Assembly (NCBI GenBank): GCA_964623085.1 | Contig: CAZUTO010000005.1 | Span: 29,745-93,744, forward strand | Length of the DNA stretch: 64,000 nucleotides | DNA from: CAZUTO01 sp964623085 | Lineage (GTDB): Bacteria > Pseudomonadota > Gammaproteobacteria > Pseudomonadales > GM7GCV1 | Direction of reading: 5' to 3' | The notes under the pieces: generated by a model | Database searches by the model: none | Told to the model about the DNA's origin: nothing | What the model saw: only the letters and a program-made list of their open reading frames with translations | Translations under genes and position numbers: made by a program | Part shown: positions 26,840 through 35,373 of the stretch, piece after piece | How the letters are laid out: each line of letters starts with the position of its first letter | Position numbering within the stretch: position 1 is the first letter of the stretch

Positions 26840-26996
26840 CTATATTCTCCCGAGAATAATGATTGTGGTGTATCAGAACAGGGCACTTAATGTGACTTAT
26901 AAACTGATCTAGCCTAATACAGGCTAATTGGTTAGGCCTTGGATTGTAGTTAATCCGCGAACGTCTCACAACGTAGGTTCTAGTGCTATATGTACT

Positions 26997-27052
26997 AAAA
27001 AAAACAGATTAGAGGTAATCGAGCGCTATTCGCCTTTAATTCGCCTCTAATC
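26997..27052 (-). terminator. Intrinsic terminator of the glutaminyl cyclase gene
   Basis: On the minus strand GATTAGAGG (27052-27044) pairs with CCTCTAATC (27015-27007), and a run of eight T (27004-26997) follows shortly after. The stem overlaps the stop codon of the gene. Confidence 0.8.
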
Positions 27053-27838
27053 GTTTTGTAAGAGCTTTATTTCGTAAAGATTACGCCAGTTTTTACCTGT
27101 TACCCAAAGCGTCTCTGTTTTTTGGTTCCAGGCAATACCGTTCAATACATGTTCGCCACTAACGGATAATTCAGGCGCAGCGATCGATTGTAAATCGAGG
27201 TGAGACAAGACAGCGCCTGATTCGCTATCAATCACATAGATATGATTGTCATACCATCGATTAGCGAATATCTTTCCGTCAATCCACTCCAGCTCGTTAA
27301 GGCGGTCTAGTGGATTACCGTTAAAACTAACGTTGATGGTCTCAATCACCTCACCGGATGTATCTAGTTTGTTTATGACATTGCTACCATTGGAAATCCA
27401 AAGATGCTCGCCGTCAGAGGTCAGTCCCCAGCCTTCGCCGTCATAGGTAAAACCATCCTTTTCTGACAGGCGCTGCGGGTCGTAAGCAAACGCCGTTTCT
27501 GCATGCCATGTGAGTTGATAAATTGTGCCTTGGTGATCGGTTGCGCCTTCGGCAAAGTATCGAGGTGCGACAGATTTTACGATAAGCTCGGAATGCAAAT
27601 CATCTTTGTACCGAATGAGCTTTGATTTGCTATATTGCCCCGTACTTTCGTATAGGCTGTCCTCGTAAAAAAACAGACCCTGAGTAAAGTTAGTCTCAGA
27701 ATGAGGCAGCTGCTGTAGTATCTCAAACCCCAGCGCTTTAGATTCTTGGCTAAGAACAGGGTTGTTAGAGAAACTCGACAGCGCTATTGAGATAAAGCAG
27801 AGCGTCGCAAAGCGAACAAATTTAGTATAGGTATCCAC
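27047..27838 (-). CDS. Glutaminyl-peptide cyclotransferase (plant-type beta-propeller)
   Basis: This exported enzyme converts N-terminal Gln of peptides to pyroglutamate. Conserved family blocks are FTQGLFFYEDSLYESTGQYS, FAEGATDHQGTIYQLTW, YDGEGWGLTSDGEHLW, LNELEWIDGKIFANRW and GIAWNQKTETLWVTGKNW, covering the five-bladed propeller. A signal peptide (VRFATLCFISIALSS) precedes it. The open frame runs on to 28114, but that part lies opposite the DUF502 gene, so the GTG at 27838 is the best start, giving 263 residues. This leaves only four bases between it and the divergent DUF502 ATG. Each gene's ribosome-binding region thus lies in the other's coding sequence, and neither shows a clear site. 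Confidence 0.82.
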   Translation of the reverse strand: MDTYTKFVRFATLCFISIALSSFSNNPVLSQESKALGFEILQQLPHSETNFTQGLFFYEDSLYESTGQYSKSKLIRYKDDLHSELIVKSVAPRYFAEGATDHQGTIYQLTWHAETAFAYDPQRLSEKDGFTYDGEGWGLTSDGEHLWISNGSNVINKLDTSGEVIETINVSFNGNPLDRLNELEWIDGKIFANRWYDNHIYVIDSESGAVLSHLDLQSIAAPELSVSGEHVLNGIAWNQKTETLWVTGKNWRNLYEIKLLQND

Positions 27839-27842
27839 GGTT

Positions 27843-28487
27843 ATGAAAAAACTCAAATCATATATTGGTTTAACCCTATTGGGCGGCATGTTGGTCATTT
27901 TGCCATTTACTGTCCTAGTTTTGGTAGTTACCTGGGTTTGGAATAGTTTTGGCCGAATGATAGAACCTATTAGCGTACCGATTACCAATCTTTTGAATCT
28001 GCCACCTATTGCAGCAGATTTTTTGGTCTTACTTAGCTTCTTGGTGCTTTGTTTAGTTGTCGGGTTAGTGGTGCGCACAACGGTTGGCCGCTGGTTGCAC
28101 ATGACTTTTGACAACTGGATGACACGGATAGTGCCCGGTTATCGAACTATTCGCGAGATGATCAAACAAATTCTTGGCGGTGGCGATGACTCATTGACGG
28201 GCGAAGTAGTACTAGCGCATATTTTTGGGGAGGACTGCCCGAGCATGATGGTCGGCATTTTGACGAGCAAACATGACAATGGGCTTGTCACTGTCTATGT
28301 GCCTACCGCGCCGATTCCGACATCAGGTTTGACCTACCACATACCTGAATCTGCAGTTGAATATTTGGACAACATCTCGGTAGAGGAGGCCATGCGCACT
28401 GTTATTGCTTGTGGGGCAGGGTCGGCAGATATGCTCAAAGAACATCGCATCAACAAGCTTTCCGGCCAGGAAACAAAGAGCGACTGA
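27843..28487 (+). CDS. DUF502 family membrane protein
   Basis: A 214-residue inner-membrane protein. It opens MKKLKSYIGLTLLGGMLVILPFTV, typical of DUF502, and has two membrane helices (about 8-32 and 60-82). The conserved VPGYRTIREMIKQILG motif follows, and then a soluble domain with VGILTSKHDNGLVTVYVPTAPIPTSG and a polar tail. Family members occur across bacteria without an established function; one plant relative is linked to membrane trafficking. The ATG is fixed by the N-terminal family match, despite a weak ribosome binding site and only four bases to the divergent cyclase start. Confidence 0.88.
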   Translation: MKKLKSYIGLTLLGGMLVILPFTVLVLVVTWVWNSFGRMIEPISVPITNLLNLPPIAADFLVLLSFLVLCLVVGLVVRTTVGRWLHMTFDNWMTRIVPGYRTIREMIKQILGGGDDSLTGEVVLAHIFGEDCPSMMVGILTSKHDNGLVTVYVPTAPIPTSGLTYHIPESAVEYLDNISVEEAMRTVIACGAGSADMLKEHRINKLSGQETKSD

Positions 28488-28769
28488 CGCCAGTGCGGTT
28501 ATAGTTGCAGTAGTTGTGCAGTATTCGTTAGTACTTATGTCTAATCTATGACGTTTCGTTCCATCTAAGGTTTAACTTGTGCGCCGCATCATATAGAATT
28601 CGCGCGTTTCCATATTTCTGTCTGCAGCAGACAAAATCGGTTGTAGGTCAAATAGTTAGTCATCGTTGATGAACTAGAATCTCCAGCAATGATCTCCCTC
28701 TGTTTGTATTCGTTATATAGGCGAAGGCACCCCTTTTAATTAGAAAGAAGTCATAAGAAGAAATCATAG

Positions 28770-30347
28770 ATGTTTGAATTCCACCCCAACAAAGTAGCAA
28801 CCGTAAAAAGCGATCTGCTGTCAGGCCTGACAGTGGCCTTGGCATTGGTTCCGGAAGCAGTGGCATTTGCATTTGTCGCTGGTGTAGAACCCTTGGTTGG
28901 GCTTTATGCCGCTTTTATGGTGGGTCTAATTACTGCCTGCATCGGCGGTCGCCCCGGCATGATCTCAGGTGCAACCGGTGCGCTTGCTGTGGTGATGGTG
29001 TCTCTGGTGGCGGAACATGGCGTTGAGTATCTTTTTGCCACGGTTGTTTTGATGGGTATTCTGCAGATTTCAGCCGGCGTGTTGAAACTTGGAAAGTTTA
29101 TTCGCATGGTGCCTCACTCCGTGATGCTTGGCTTTGTGAATGGTCTGGCCATTGTTATTTTTCTCGCGCAACTCAATCAATTTGGTACAGCTGGTGAACC
29201 AGGTTGGTTGCATGGGACATTCCTTGAAGGCTCGCGGATAGACGTTGCATGGTATGAAGGCGCAGAGCTATATCTATTGCTTGGCCTTGTTTTTCTTACT
29301 ATGGCGATCATTCACTTTTTACCGCGCCTAACCAAAGCGATTCCTTCTTCACTTGCTGCGATCATTGTGGTGAGTCTTATGGTGATTGGCTTCAATTTAG
29401 GCACGCCAGTGGTGGGTGATATCGCTTCCATCAAGGGTGGACTGCCAAGCTTCCATATTCCTTCGGTCTCGCTTAATTTTGAGACATTAACAATCATCTT
29501 CCCCTATGCCGTTATTTTGGCCGCTATTGGTTTGATCGAATCCTTGTTGACGCTAAGGCTCGTCGATGAGATCACCGAGACTCGCGGTCACGGCAACAAA
29601 GAATGTATCGGTCAAGGTGTGGCAAATACGGTGACTGGTTTTTTTGGTGGGATGGGCGGTTGTGCGATGATTGGTCAAAGTATGATCAATGTGAACTCCG
29701 GGGGCCGAGGCAGGTTGTCTGGAATTTCTGCAGCGCTGTTTTTGTTGTTATTTATTCTCGTCGCGTCGCCCATGATCGAAATTATTCCTTTGGCTGCGCT
29801 AATTGGCGTGATGTTCATTGTGGTGATTGGCACATTCGAATGGAGTAGTTTTCGCATTATTGGCAAGATTCCACGTGGCGATGCATTGGTGTTGATAATA
29901 GTTTCGGCAGTCACCGTTGCTACGGATTTGGCGGTCGCCGTTGTCATTGGTGTCATCATTTCGGCACTCGTATTTGCTTGGCAGCATGCCAAGCGCATTC
30001 GCGTCGAAGCACGTGAAGATCACAATGGCCGCACTGTGTATGGGGTGATTGGCCCATTGTTTTTCGGATCGGTGACATCATTTTTGGAGCAGATCGATCC
30101 AACGCAAGGCCAGGACGATATCGTTATCGATTTTGTGCGATCGCGGGTGGCGGATCACTCTGCACTTGAAGCGATTGATACGCTTGCAGAACGGTTTCTT
30201 AAAGAAGGCAAGACGTTACATCTGGTGCACCTCAGTGAAGACTGTCGTCACGCTCTCCGCAAAGCAGGGGATTTGGTTGAGGTCAATGTGATTGAAGATC
30301 CCAAATACTTTGTCGCGGTTGAGTATCCGAGCCTTAGCACGGACTAG
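28770..30347 (+). CDS. SulP family inorganic anion transporter with STAS domain
   Basis: A 525-residue inner-membrane anion transporter. The start DLLSGLTVALALVPEAVAFAFVAGVEPLVGLYAAF is the SulP signature region (residues about 11-45). The helices continue to about 395, and a C-terminal STAS domain follows (GRTVYGVIGPLFFGSVTSF, then IVIDFVRSRVADHSALEAID). SulP members carry sulfate, bicarbonate or other anions. The pattern with GGMGGCAMIGQSMINVNSGG is that of the group often annotated as sulfate or bicarbonate permeases; the ion is not determinable. No carbonic anhydrase or sulfate-assimilation gene is adjacent. It overlaps the end of the convergent dehydrogenase gene by four bases. Confidence 0.94.
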   Translation: MFEFHPNKVATVKSDLLSGLTVALALVPEAVAFAFVAGVEPLVGLYAAFMVGLITACIGGRPGMISGATGALAVVMVSLVAEHGVEYLFATVVLMGILQISAGVLKLGKFIRMVPHSVMLGFVNGLAIVIFLAQLNQFGTAGEPGWLHGTFLEGSRIDVAWYEGAELYLLLGLVFLTMAIIHFLPRLTKAIPSSLAAIIVVSLMVIGFNLGTPVVGDIASIKGGLPSFHIPSVSLNFETLTIIFPYAVILAAIGLIESLLTLRLVDEITETRGHGNKECIGQGVANTVTGFFGGMGGCAMIGQSMINVNSGGRGRLSGISAALFLLLFILVASPMIEIIPLAALIGVMFIVVIGTFEWSSFRIIGKIPRGDALVLIIVSAVTVATDLAVAVVIGVIISALVFAWQHAKRIRVEAREDHNGRTVYGVIGPLFFGSVTSFLEQIDPTQGQDDIVIDFVRSRVADHSALEAIDTLAERFLKEGKTLHLVHLSEDCRHALRKAGDLVEVNVIEDPKYFVAVEYPSLSTD

Positions 30348-31522
30348 TTTTTCGGTGTCACGCGATATAACTTCCCATCGCTGGCGTCAGTAACAAAATA
30401 GAGCGCACCGTTTGGCCCGGTGCGTATGTCCCGAATACGGGCACCAAGCTCTGTAAATAGTTTCTCTTGATCACCGAAATTCCCATTCTCGTCAAGATCA
30501 ATTCTCCGCACGTGTGTGCTTACAAGACCACCTATAAACAAGTCACCGCGCCATTCTGGAAATAGCTCGCCTTCATAGAGTGTGAAGCCGGAGGGAGCAA
30601 TGGAAGGCACATAGTGAATGATGGATTGCTGCAACCCTTCTCGTTGTGAAAAAGGCGAGATGATCTCACCAGAATAGTTGATGCCATAGGTAATGGCAGG
30701 CCAGCCATAATTTAATCCTGCCTCAAGAAGATTGATTTCATCCCCTCCGCGCGGCCCGTGTTCGTGTGCCAGTATTTTGCCGTCGGATGTAACGAGAAGC
30801 CCCTGAGGATTGCGGTGACCGTAAGTGAAAATTTCTGGTTGCGCATCAGGGTGATCGACAAAAGGGTTGTCTGACGGAATAGAGCCATCGTCGTTGAGTC
30901 GGACGACTTTACCTAAATGGTTGTCTAGCTCGACAGCGCGATCCATATACCTAGAACCCTCACCTAGCGTAAGCAGTAGTGTGCTGTCTTCAAGAAACAG
31001 GATTCGGCCACCGTAGTGTTGGGAGGTATCGGTCAATGGCGCCTGCGTGAATAGCACTTCTAAATCTTGCAGTGAAGCCTCGCTATGATCTTCTGAAATC
31101 ACCAGCTTTGCCCTAGAGAGCCGAGTGCCATTAGCGCCGCTATCTCCATGTGAATAGGAAAAATAAATGACTTGGTTTTCTGGAAATTCGGGGTGCAGTA
31201 CAACATCAAGCAAACCAGCCTGCTGGCGCACATGGATATCTGGCATCTTGTTGACATCAGTGTTGCCGCCTTCATGCACGATGGTGAGTCCGGCGTTGCG
31301 CTCGGCAATTAAGAAATCGCCGTTTGGCAGGAAAGCAATGGAAGAGGGGTGGTTGAGCTCGCCAGCCATTTCTTCAAGTTGGTAATTAATCTCGGCTACG
31401 GGAGCATCACCAATCTCGACAGAAACCGACGATTCCTCTTGTCCGATGACTCCAGCGCTCGTAAAAGAAAGCACAAACAAAAAAATGGAATATCGTAACG
31501 CTCTTCGATATGTAGCTAACAT
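30344..31522 (-). CDS. Secreted PQQ-dependent sugar dehydrogenase (YliI/Asd-like)
   Basis: A 392-residue protein of the glucose/sorbosone dehydrogenase beta-propeller family, with a signal peptide ending near VIG. Family blocks visible are LNHPSSIAFLPNGDFLIAER, GLLDVVLHPEF, HYGGRILFLEDSTLLLTLGEG, YGHRNPQGLL and HEHGPRGGDEINLLEAGLNYGWP. Periplasmic members oxidise aldose sugars using pyrroloquinoline quinone. The HGPRGGDE segment is part of the cofactor and active site. No pqq biosynthesis genes are in the window. Its tail overlaps the convergent SulP gene. Confidence 0.92.
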   Translation of the reverse strand: MLATYRRALRYSIFLFVLSFTSAGVIGQEESSVSVEIGDAPVAEINYQLEEMAGELNHPSSIAFLPNGDFLIAERNAGLTIVHEGGNTDVNKMPDIHVRQQAGLLDVVLHPEFPENQVIYFSYSHGDSGANGTRLSRAKLVISEDHSEASLQDLEVLFTQAPLTDTSQHYGGRILFLEDSTLLLTLGEGSRYMDRAVELDNHLGKVVRLNDDGSIPSDNPFVDHPDAQPEIFTYGHRNPQGLLVTSDGKILAHEHGPRGGDEINLLEAGLNYGWPAITYGINYSGEIISPFSQREGLQQSIIHYVPSIAPSGFTLYEGELFPEWRGDLFIGGLVSTHVRRIDLDENGNFGDQEKLFTELGARIRDIRTGPNGALYFVTDASDGKLYRVTPKN

Positions 31523-31626
31523 AGCGGTCCAAAGGTTGGAATAGAGTAGATGATTTTACACAACTAATGTGAGCAGAAAAAATTACCCGCTTTCGAATGA
31601 TAAGTATTGAGCCGACTTGATGATGC

Positions 31627-32496
31627 CTAATCGCTAATACTCTTTTGTGTATATTGTTTTCCCAATATCAATATTAATACACCACCCAATATGGTCGCTG
31701 AAGCTAGCACTAGCCTCAAGTGCAGAGGCTCAGCTGCGAACAACACACCACCTAGAGCGGCAATAATAGGCACAAGCAGCTGCACAACTGCTGCTTGCGT
31801 TGCCGATAAGCCGCCTAGAGCCATATACCAGATGCTGTAACCAATTCCTGAAGCGATGCCACCCGATAGAATGGCTAGCACTATGCCGGTCGTGGAAAGA
31901 GTCGTATTGGAAAAGGTTGCCAGAACTAGTATCGCCACCAATGGTAACGTGCGTAAAAAATTAAAGGTCGTATCAGCTAGCGGTTGAGATGAGCCCCGCC
32001 CTGCAAGTGTGTAAAACCCCCAGGCAATGCCGGACACAACCATCAGGATGAGTCCGATAGGAGAAGGGGCTGATACGCCGGGGGCGACGAGATAAATAAA
32101 CCCTAAGAACGCGATGATCATGCCAACCCATTCGATGGGGCGAGGCCGGTTGCCAGAAATAATATCAACCAGAACCATGGTGATTTGTACGGACGCAAAC
32201 AGGATCAGTGCGCCTGTGCCAGTTTCTAATAATAGGTACGCATAAGAAAACGTAATGGCATAGAGAAACAACATGGCCGAGGCGCGCCAGCTTCCTCTTG
32301 ATTTGGTGTTAGAGTTAGATGAAGACTGAGACGCAGAAAGACCAAAAATAATGGCTAGTACGACGACACCAGATATCAACCGAATGGCGGTAAAACTCGC
32401 CGCGTCGATGCTGTTTTCGCCTAATGCCAGTCGACATAAAACTGAATTGCTGGCAAAAGCAATAAGGGCCAAGCTTGTGTAAAACGCAATTCTCAT
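31627..32496 (-). CDS. EamA/DMT family transporter
   Basis: A 289-residue protein with ten hydrophobic segments arranged as two EamA repeats. The first repeat has LALIAFASNSVLCRLALGEN at its start and LLETGTGALILFASVQITMVL at its end, the second VVSGIAWGFYTLAGRG and GGLSATQAAVVQLLVPIIAALGG. DMT transporters export amino acids, nucleobases or drugs; the substrate is unknown. It is not obviously in an operon, being separated from the neighbouring leftward lipoprotein gene by 53 bases, which still allows cotranscription. Confidence 0.9.
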   Translation of the reverse strand: MRIAFYTSLALIAFASNSVLCRLALGENSIDAASFTAIRLISGVVVLAIIFGLSASQSSSNSNTKSRGSWRASAMLFLYAITFSYAYLLLETGTGALILFASVQITMVLVDIISGNRPRPIEWVGMIIAFLGFIYLVAPGVSAPSPIGLILMVVSGIAWGFYTLAGRGSSQPLADTTFNFLRTLPLVAILVLATFSNTTLSTTGIVLAILSGGIASGIGYSIWYMALGGLSATQAAVVQLLVPIIAALGGVLFAAEPLHLRLVLASATILGGVLILILGKQYTQKSISD

Positions 32497-32549
32497 GATG
32501 GCGCTCGATGCGTTACTGCAAAACGCTCTTCAAACTGAAAGGGTAAGGC

Positions 32550-33155
32550 CTAGGGAAACTTAACTCCCTGAGTAGCGCCATGTTGACTGGCTACGTCATA
32601 GGTCTGCGAAGAGGCAACGTATGCTTGAATAACCTGATTGATACTGATTCTTAAACCCCGATCAAGCTCGTCACAATTTCTTGCCGTGTAAACCCTCCAT
32701 GCAGCGCTATTAACTGCTGCCTCCGCCTCCTGCGCGATTGTAACGTGGCCAGCTTCGTGTTCAGTCAGAGCAAGCAGATACTTCGACCATTTAGCCTCAA
32801 GGTCAGGGTCTGGATCAGCAGGCTTTAACCAGTGTGGAAGAAAAAGCTGAATAATAAGTTCAGTAGTGAACTCTGTTAGCGAGCATTTTCCAGGAGATTC
32901 GTCGAATTTATACCGCCATCGCAGTCTCCAGCGAGTATATCCTTCGAATCTACCAGTGGGCACGTAAATGGCTTTTTCTCGTGAAAGGCTCTCTTTCAAT
33001 GTGAATTCCGAATTACCTGTGACGTCATAGTAGAAGGCGCCAGGTTCAACTGGGATTCCATAATCACGAGGACCAGTGGGCGCAGATGCACAGGCAGCCA
33101 ATAACACTGCAACAATTAATGGGAATAAACGGAATAGTGACAACGTATCTAACAA
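32550..33155 (-). CDS. DUF922 lipoprotein, putative secreted zinc protease
   Basis: A 201-residue lipoprotein with lipobox LLAAC (Cys22). The domain matches DUF922, predicted secreted Zn-dependent proteases: GYTRWRLRWRYKFDESPGKC, then LPHWLKPADPDPDLEAKWSKY and the metal motif HEAGH at 133-137, followed by VTIAQEAEAAVN. The only usable start is a TTG at 33155; in frame there is a stop shortly upstream and no ATG. It sits 18 bases behind two tandem small membrane-protein genes in the same direction, with which it may form an operon. Confidence 0.78.
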   Translation of the reverse strand: MLDTLSLFRLFPLIVAVLLAACASAPTGPRDYGIPVEPGAFYYDVTGNSEFTLKESLSREKAIYVPTGRFEGYTRWRLRWRYKFDESPGKCSLTEFTTELIIQLFLPHWLKPADPDPDLEAKWSKYLLALTEHEAGHVTIAQEAEAAVNSAAWRVYTARNCDELDRGLRISINQVIQAYVASSQTYDVASQHGATQGVKFP

Positions 33156-33173
33156 CGAATTCAGAGGGCCGAT

Positions 33174-33371
33174 TTAGTGGCCCGATTCGGCGGGCCATTT
33201 AATAAATGCGAATATCCAGACTAGCACTAGATTGAGAAGTGGTACAGTCATAAGTATTGACCACCAAGGAGAAAAGCCGGCTTTTCTCAACACCGGCGCA
33301 AAAATCAAATAGTTAATAACCAATAAAGCCAGCAGAGTTAGGATCAAGTTTAACGCGCTAATGCCTTCCAT
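33174..33371 (-). CDS. Small membrane protein (65 residues), tandem copy 2
   Basis: This protein has two hydrophobic segments separated by APVLRKAGFSPWWSILMTVP. The pattern of a basic Lys-Ala-Gly turn, aromatic residues and a Pro-Leu motif ending in a Trp-Pro is shared with the gene immediately upstream. I read the pair as a tandem duplication of a small inner-membrane protein of unknown role. Its ATG overlaps the TAA of the upstream copy by one base, so they are translationally coupled. Confidence 0.7.
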   Translation of the reverse strand: MEGISALNLILTLLALLVINYLIFAPVLRKAGFSPWWSILMTVPLLNLVLVWIFAFIKWPAESGH

Positions 33372-33568
33372 TATTCAACATCCTCTATCTTTGTACTTTG
33401 CTGCCAGTTTGAGAGTGCGAGGATAAGACCTGCTACTCGTAAACCAAGAATTGGAATTAGAAGAGTAAAGGAGCTAAATGGGTTTAAGCCGGCTCGTTTA
33501 AATATCCGCCACATAGGGAATAACAGAATAATAGTGATTAGTATTGCTTGTTGTATATATATCCCCAT
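33371..33568 (-). CDS. Small membrane protein (65 residues), tandem copy 1
   Basis: Two hydrophobic segments flank FPMWRIFKRAGLNPFSSFTL, followed by IPILGLRVAGLILALSNW and a short polar tail. The spacing of the Arg-Ala-Gly turn, the Pro and the closing Trp matches the gene downstream, so they are paralogues with identical length. It is the first gene of the apparent three-gene unit ending with the DUF922 lipoprotein. The function is unknown. Confidence 0.7.
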   Translation of the reverse strand: MGIYIQQAILITIILLFPMWRIFKRAGLNPFSSFTLLIPILGLRVAGLILALSNWQQSTKIEDVE

Positions 33569-33724
33569 ATTTTTCTTCCAACAATACGCTATGAGTTTTT
33601 CCTAACATGATTTTTCTTACAATCTATATATTACTACGGAAATTGAAAGTCACCATTGCCGCTGGTCTGGCTCTCGTTACCTAGCTGAAATATGAGTAAC
33701 GAGAGGTGTTTTGGTGATCTCGTT

Positions 33725-33757
33725 TAAAAGAATCGGCCGAGTGAACCTCGGCCGATT
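33725..33757 (-). terminator. Terminator of the VOC gene
   Basis: An 11-base-pair perfect stem AATCGGCCGAG (33731-33741) with CTCGGCCGATT (33747-33757), a 5-base loop, then CTTTTAAAC on the minus strand. It lies 20 bases after the stop of the leftward VOC gene. A second hairpin (33671-33705, 10-base-pair stem) lies further on. Confidence 0.7.
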
Positions 33758-33777
33758 TGATACTACTTAACACTGAC

Positions 33778-34146
33778 TTAAGTCATATGGAAGAAGCATA
33801 GCTTGTTGCCGTCTAGGTCATAGACATAAGCCCCATAGAAAAAGTCTACGCGTTGGCCTGGCGCACCGGCACAGGTTGCACCTAGTGAGATGGCTTTGTT
33901 ATATAGCGCATCTGCACCTTCTTTTGAGCCGCCTGGGATTGCGACCATTTGGCCGTTGCCGCAGCTTTGCTCACCTTCGTCAGCAGGAGTACAAACTGCT
34001 AGCATCCCACCGCCAGCTTCTGTGCCATAGAACTTGATACGATCCATGTCCATCAGTATTTTTCCATCAACCAAACTTAATAGCTCATTATAGAAAGAAA
34101 CGGCTCTGCCAAGATCTTTTGAACCAATCGTTGTGTATCCAATCAT
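33778..34146 (-). CDS. VOC family protein
   Basis: The frame is open to 34212, but the ATG at 34146 has an AAGG site at the right distance and begins directly with the domain (MIGYTTIGSKDLGRAVSFYN), giving 122 residues. The fold closes with VDFFYGAYVYDLDGNKLCFFH. It is a glyoxalase/bleomycin-resistance-like protein of the kind annotated as lactoylglutathione lyase-related. Metal-binding residues cannot be assigned with certainty. A TetR-type operator lies exactly in its promoter spacer (34238-34257), with a related copy before the TetR gene at 35374, so repression by that regulator is likely. Confidence 0.85.
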   Translation of the reverse strand: MIGYTTIGSKDLGRAVSFYNELLSLVDGKILMDMDRIKFYGTEAGGGMLAVCTPADEGEQSCGNGQMVAIPGGSKEGADALYNKAISLGATCAGAPGQRVDFFYGAYVYDLDGNKLCFFHMT

Positions 34147-34232
34147 TGTGATTACCTTTACTTGTGTTGTTAGCGTCGTTGAGACAGGGGTTAAAAAAGA
34201 CCAACCCAACACTGTTGGATCGGTTTGATTGC

Positions 34233-34260
34233 ATAGTACTACCTATCGGTAGGTAGTCAA
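34233..34260 (-). promoter_or_regulatory. VOC promoter with embedded palindromic operator
   Basis: On the minus strand, TTGACT (34260-34255) and TACTAT (34238-34233) are separated by 16 bases. The spacer is almost entirely a palindrome, ACTACCTA-TCGG-TAGGTAGT at 34238-34257 (8-base arms, perfect). A repressor bound here would block RNA polymerase. A 15-of-20 match occurs at 35233-35252 in front of the TetR gene. Confidence 0.8.
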
Positions 34261-34344
34261 TATATCACGTGAAAAATAATCACGCGATTCTATTCTTATG
34301 AAGGTAAGGTAATACTTATCGCTTGTTTGAGTCTGGTCCATTTT

Positions 34345-35037
34345 CTATGCACGATTTAATCGCGCGATCTGGTTTTCCACATCGGTTAGATGACCTGTTT
34401 TTAGCCATGCTTTGGCGCCATTGGGGCCGGCTACCAAATTGATATTAGAATCTACAGGCGTCCTTAACCAGCTATGTTTTACCAGTGTATCGGTCTGTTC
34501 TTCCAGCGATCCATCTAGTATTAATAGTTCTGCACCACCTGTTGATTGAATTGACATCTTTGCAGCGGGTGAAAAATAGACCAAGCTGACTTCTTCGAAC
34601 CAATCTTTATAAAGTGGCGTAACAGTGACGCCACTGAACTCTGGGTGCTCGATAGCGCCCATAAAATCCGTTTGCAGGCGCACATGTGTTCTATCATCAG
34701 CTCGGAATTGCCAGAGTTTTACAAAGATGACACAGCCATCTATAGAGCCAGGCTTGTGCTTTGATTGGGGCGGGTTTCTGATATACGACCCAACAGGGTA
34801 GTCACCGTGTTCATCTTGAAAGACGCCCTCGAGTACGACGATTTCCTCTCCACCAGCATGCACATGGGGAGAAAACTCGCTATTCGGAGCGTAGCGCACG
34901 ATGCTCGTAGCACGTGCTACTTCATCACCGACTCGATCTAAGGGTTTCCTTTCAACACCGGGCATAGGTGATGCAATCCATTCGCGGGAAGCGCTATGCA
35001 CCAGTGCACGTTGGCTAAAATCTTCTAAAATTGTCAT
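34345..35037 (-). CDS. ChrR-like cupin domain protein
   Basis: The ATG at 35037 gives 230 residues and begins at TILEDFSQRALVHSASREW; the frame also has a TTG at 35088, which seems less likely. The cupin carries SPHVHAGGEEIVVLEGVF with the metal-binding His-x-His and Glu, then DYPVGSYIRNPPQSKHKPG, as in ChrR cupins (PF12973). The second half is another beta domain with a weaker cupin pattern. ChrR cupins act in anti-sigma factors that sense singlet oxygen or organic peroxide, but no sigma factor or zinc anti-sigma domain is present here, so a free cupin dealing with reactive compounds is more likely. It lies between the VOC gene and the divergent TetR gene. Confidence 0.8.
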   Translation of the reverse strand: MTILEDFSQRALVHSASREWIASPMPGVERKPLDRVGDEVARATSIVRYAPNSEFSPHVHAGGEEIVVLEGVFQDEHGDYPVGSYIRNPPQSKHKPGSIDGCVIFVKLWQFRADDRTHVRLQTDFMGAIEHPEFSGVTVTPLYKDWFEEVSLVYFSPAAKMSIQSTGGAELLILDGSLEEQTDTLVKHSWLRTPVDSNINLVAGPNGAKAWLKTGHLTDVENQIARLNRA

Positions 35038-35232
35038 ACGATTTCTATAATGAGTAGGTCGTCCACTGTGCAAGCTTTGCTCAATCAAGGTCGTGTCTAT
35101 TTGCCAAAACGACTAATTTCCGCGGCCGCGAAAAATGAAATATTGATACGCCCATATTAAAAGCGGTCAAAGTTGGCATAACGAGACCCTTCTATCACTA
35201 AATAGGTTTAAAAAAGGGCGACGAATATATAA

Positions 35233-35252
35233 ACTATCTACTGATAGGTATT
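35233..35252. promoter_or_regulatory. Second TetR-type operator, between cupin and tetR-like genes
   Basis: ACTATCTACTGATAGGTATT is an imperfect palindrome that matches the operator at 34238-34257 in 15 of 20 positions, including CTA-x-CTA and TAGGTA half-sites. It lies in the divergent region, about 120 bases before the regulator's ATG and about 200 before the cupin's. Autoregulation and control of the cupin are the natural reading. Confidence 0.7.
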
Positions 35253-35373
35253 TATAGTATCTATTCAATAATAAGTCAATTGTGGTAAGTGAAGCGTATG
35301 AACGATATTGGTTGCGTCTATAACGATAGAGCTATTAGTTGATCAAGTTCTTACGCTAACAGGATCGGTAGCA

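Noticed and set aside
27839..28115. Extension of the glutaminyl cyclase frame to 28114
   Set aside because: This stretch is antisense to the well-supported DUF502 N terminus and has no signal peptide or family match.
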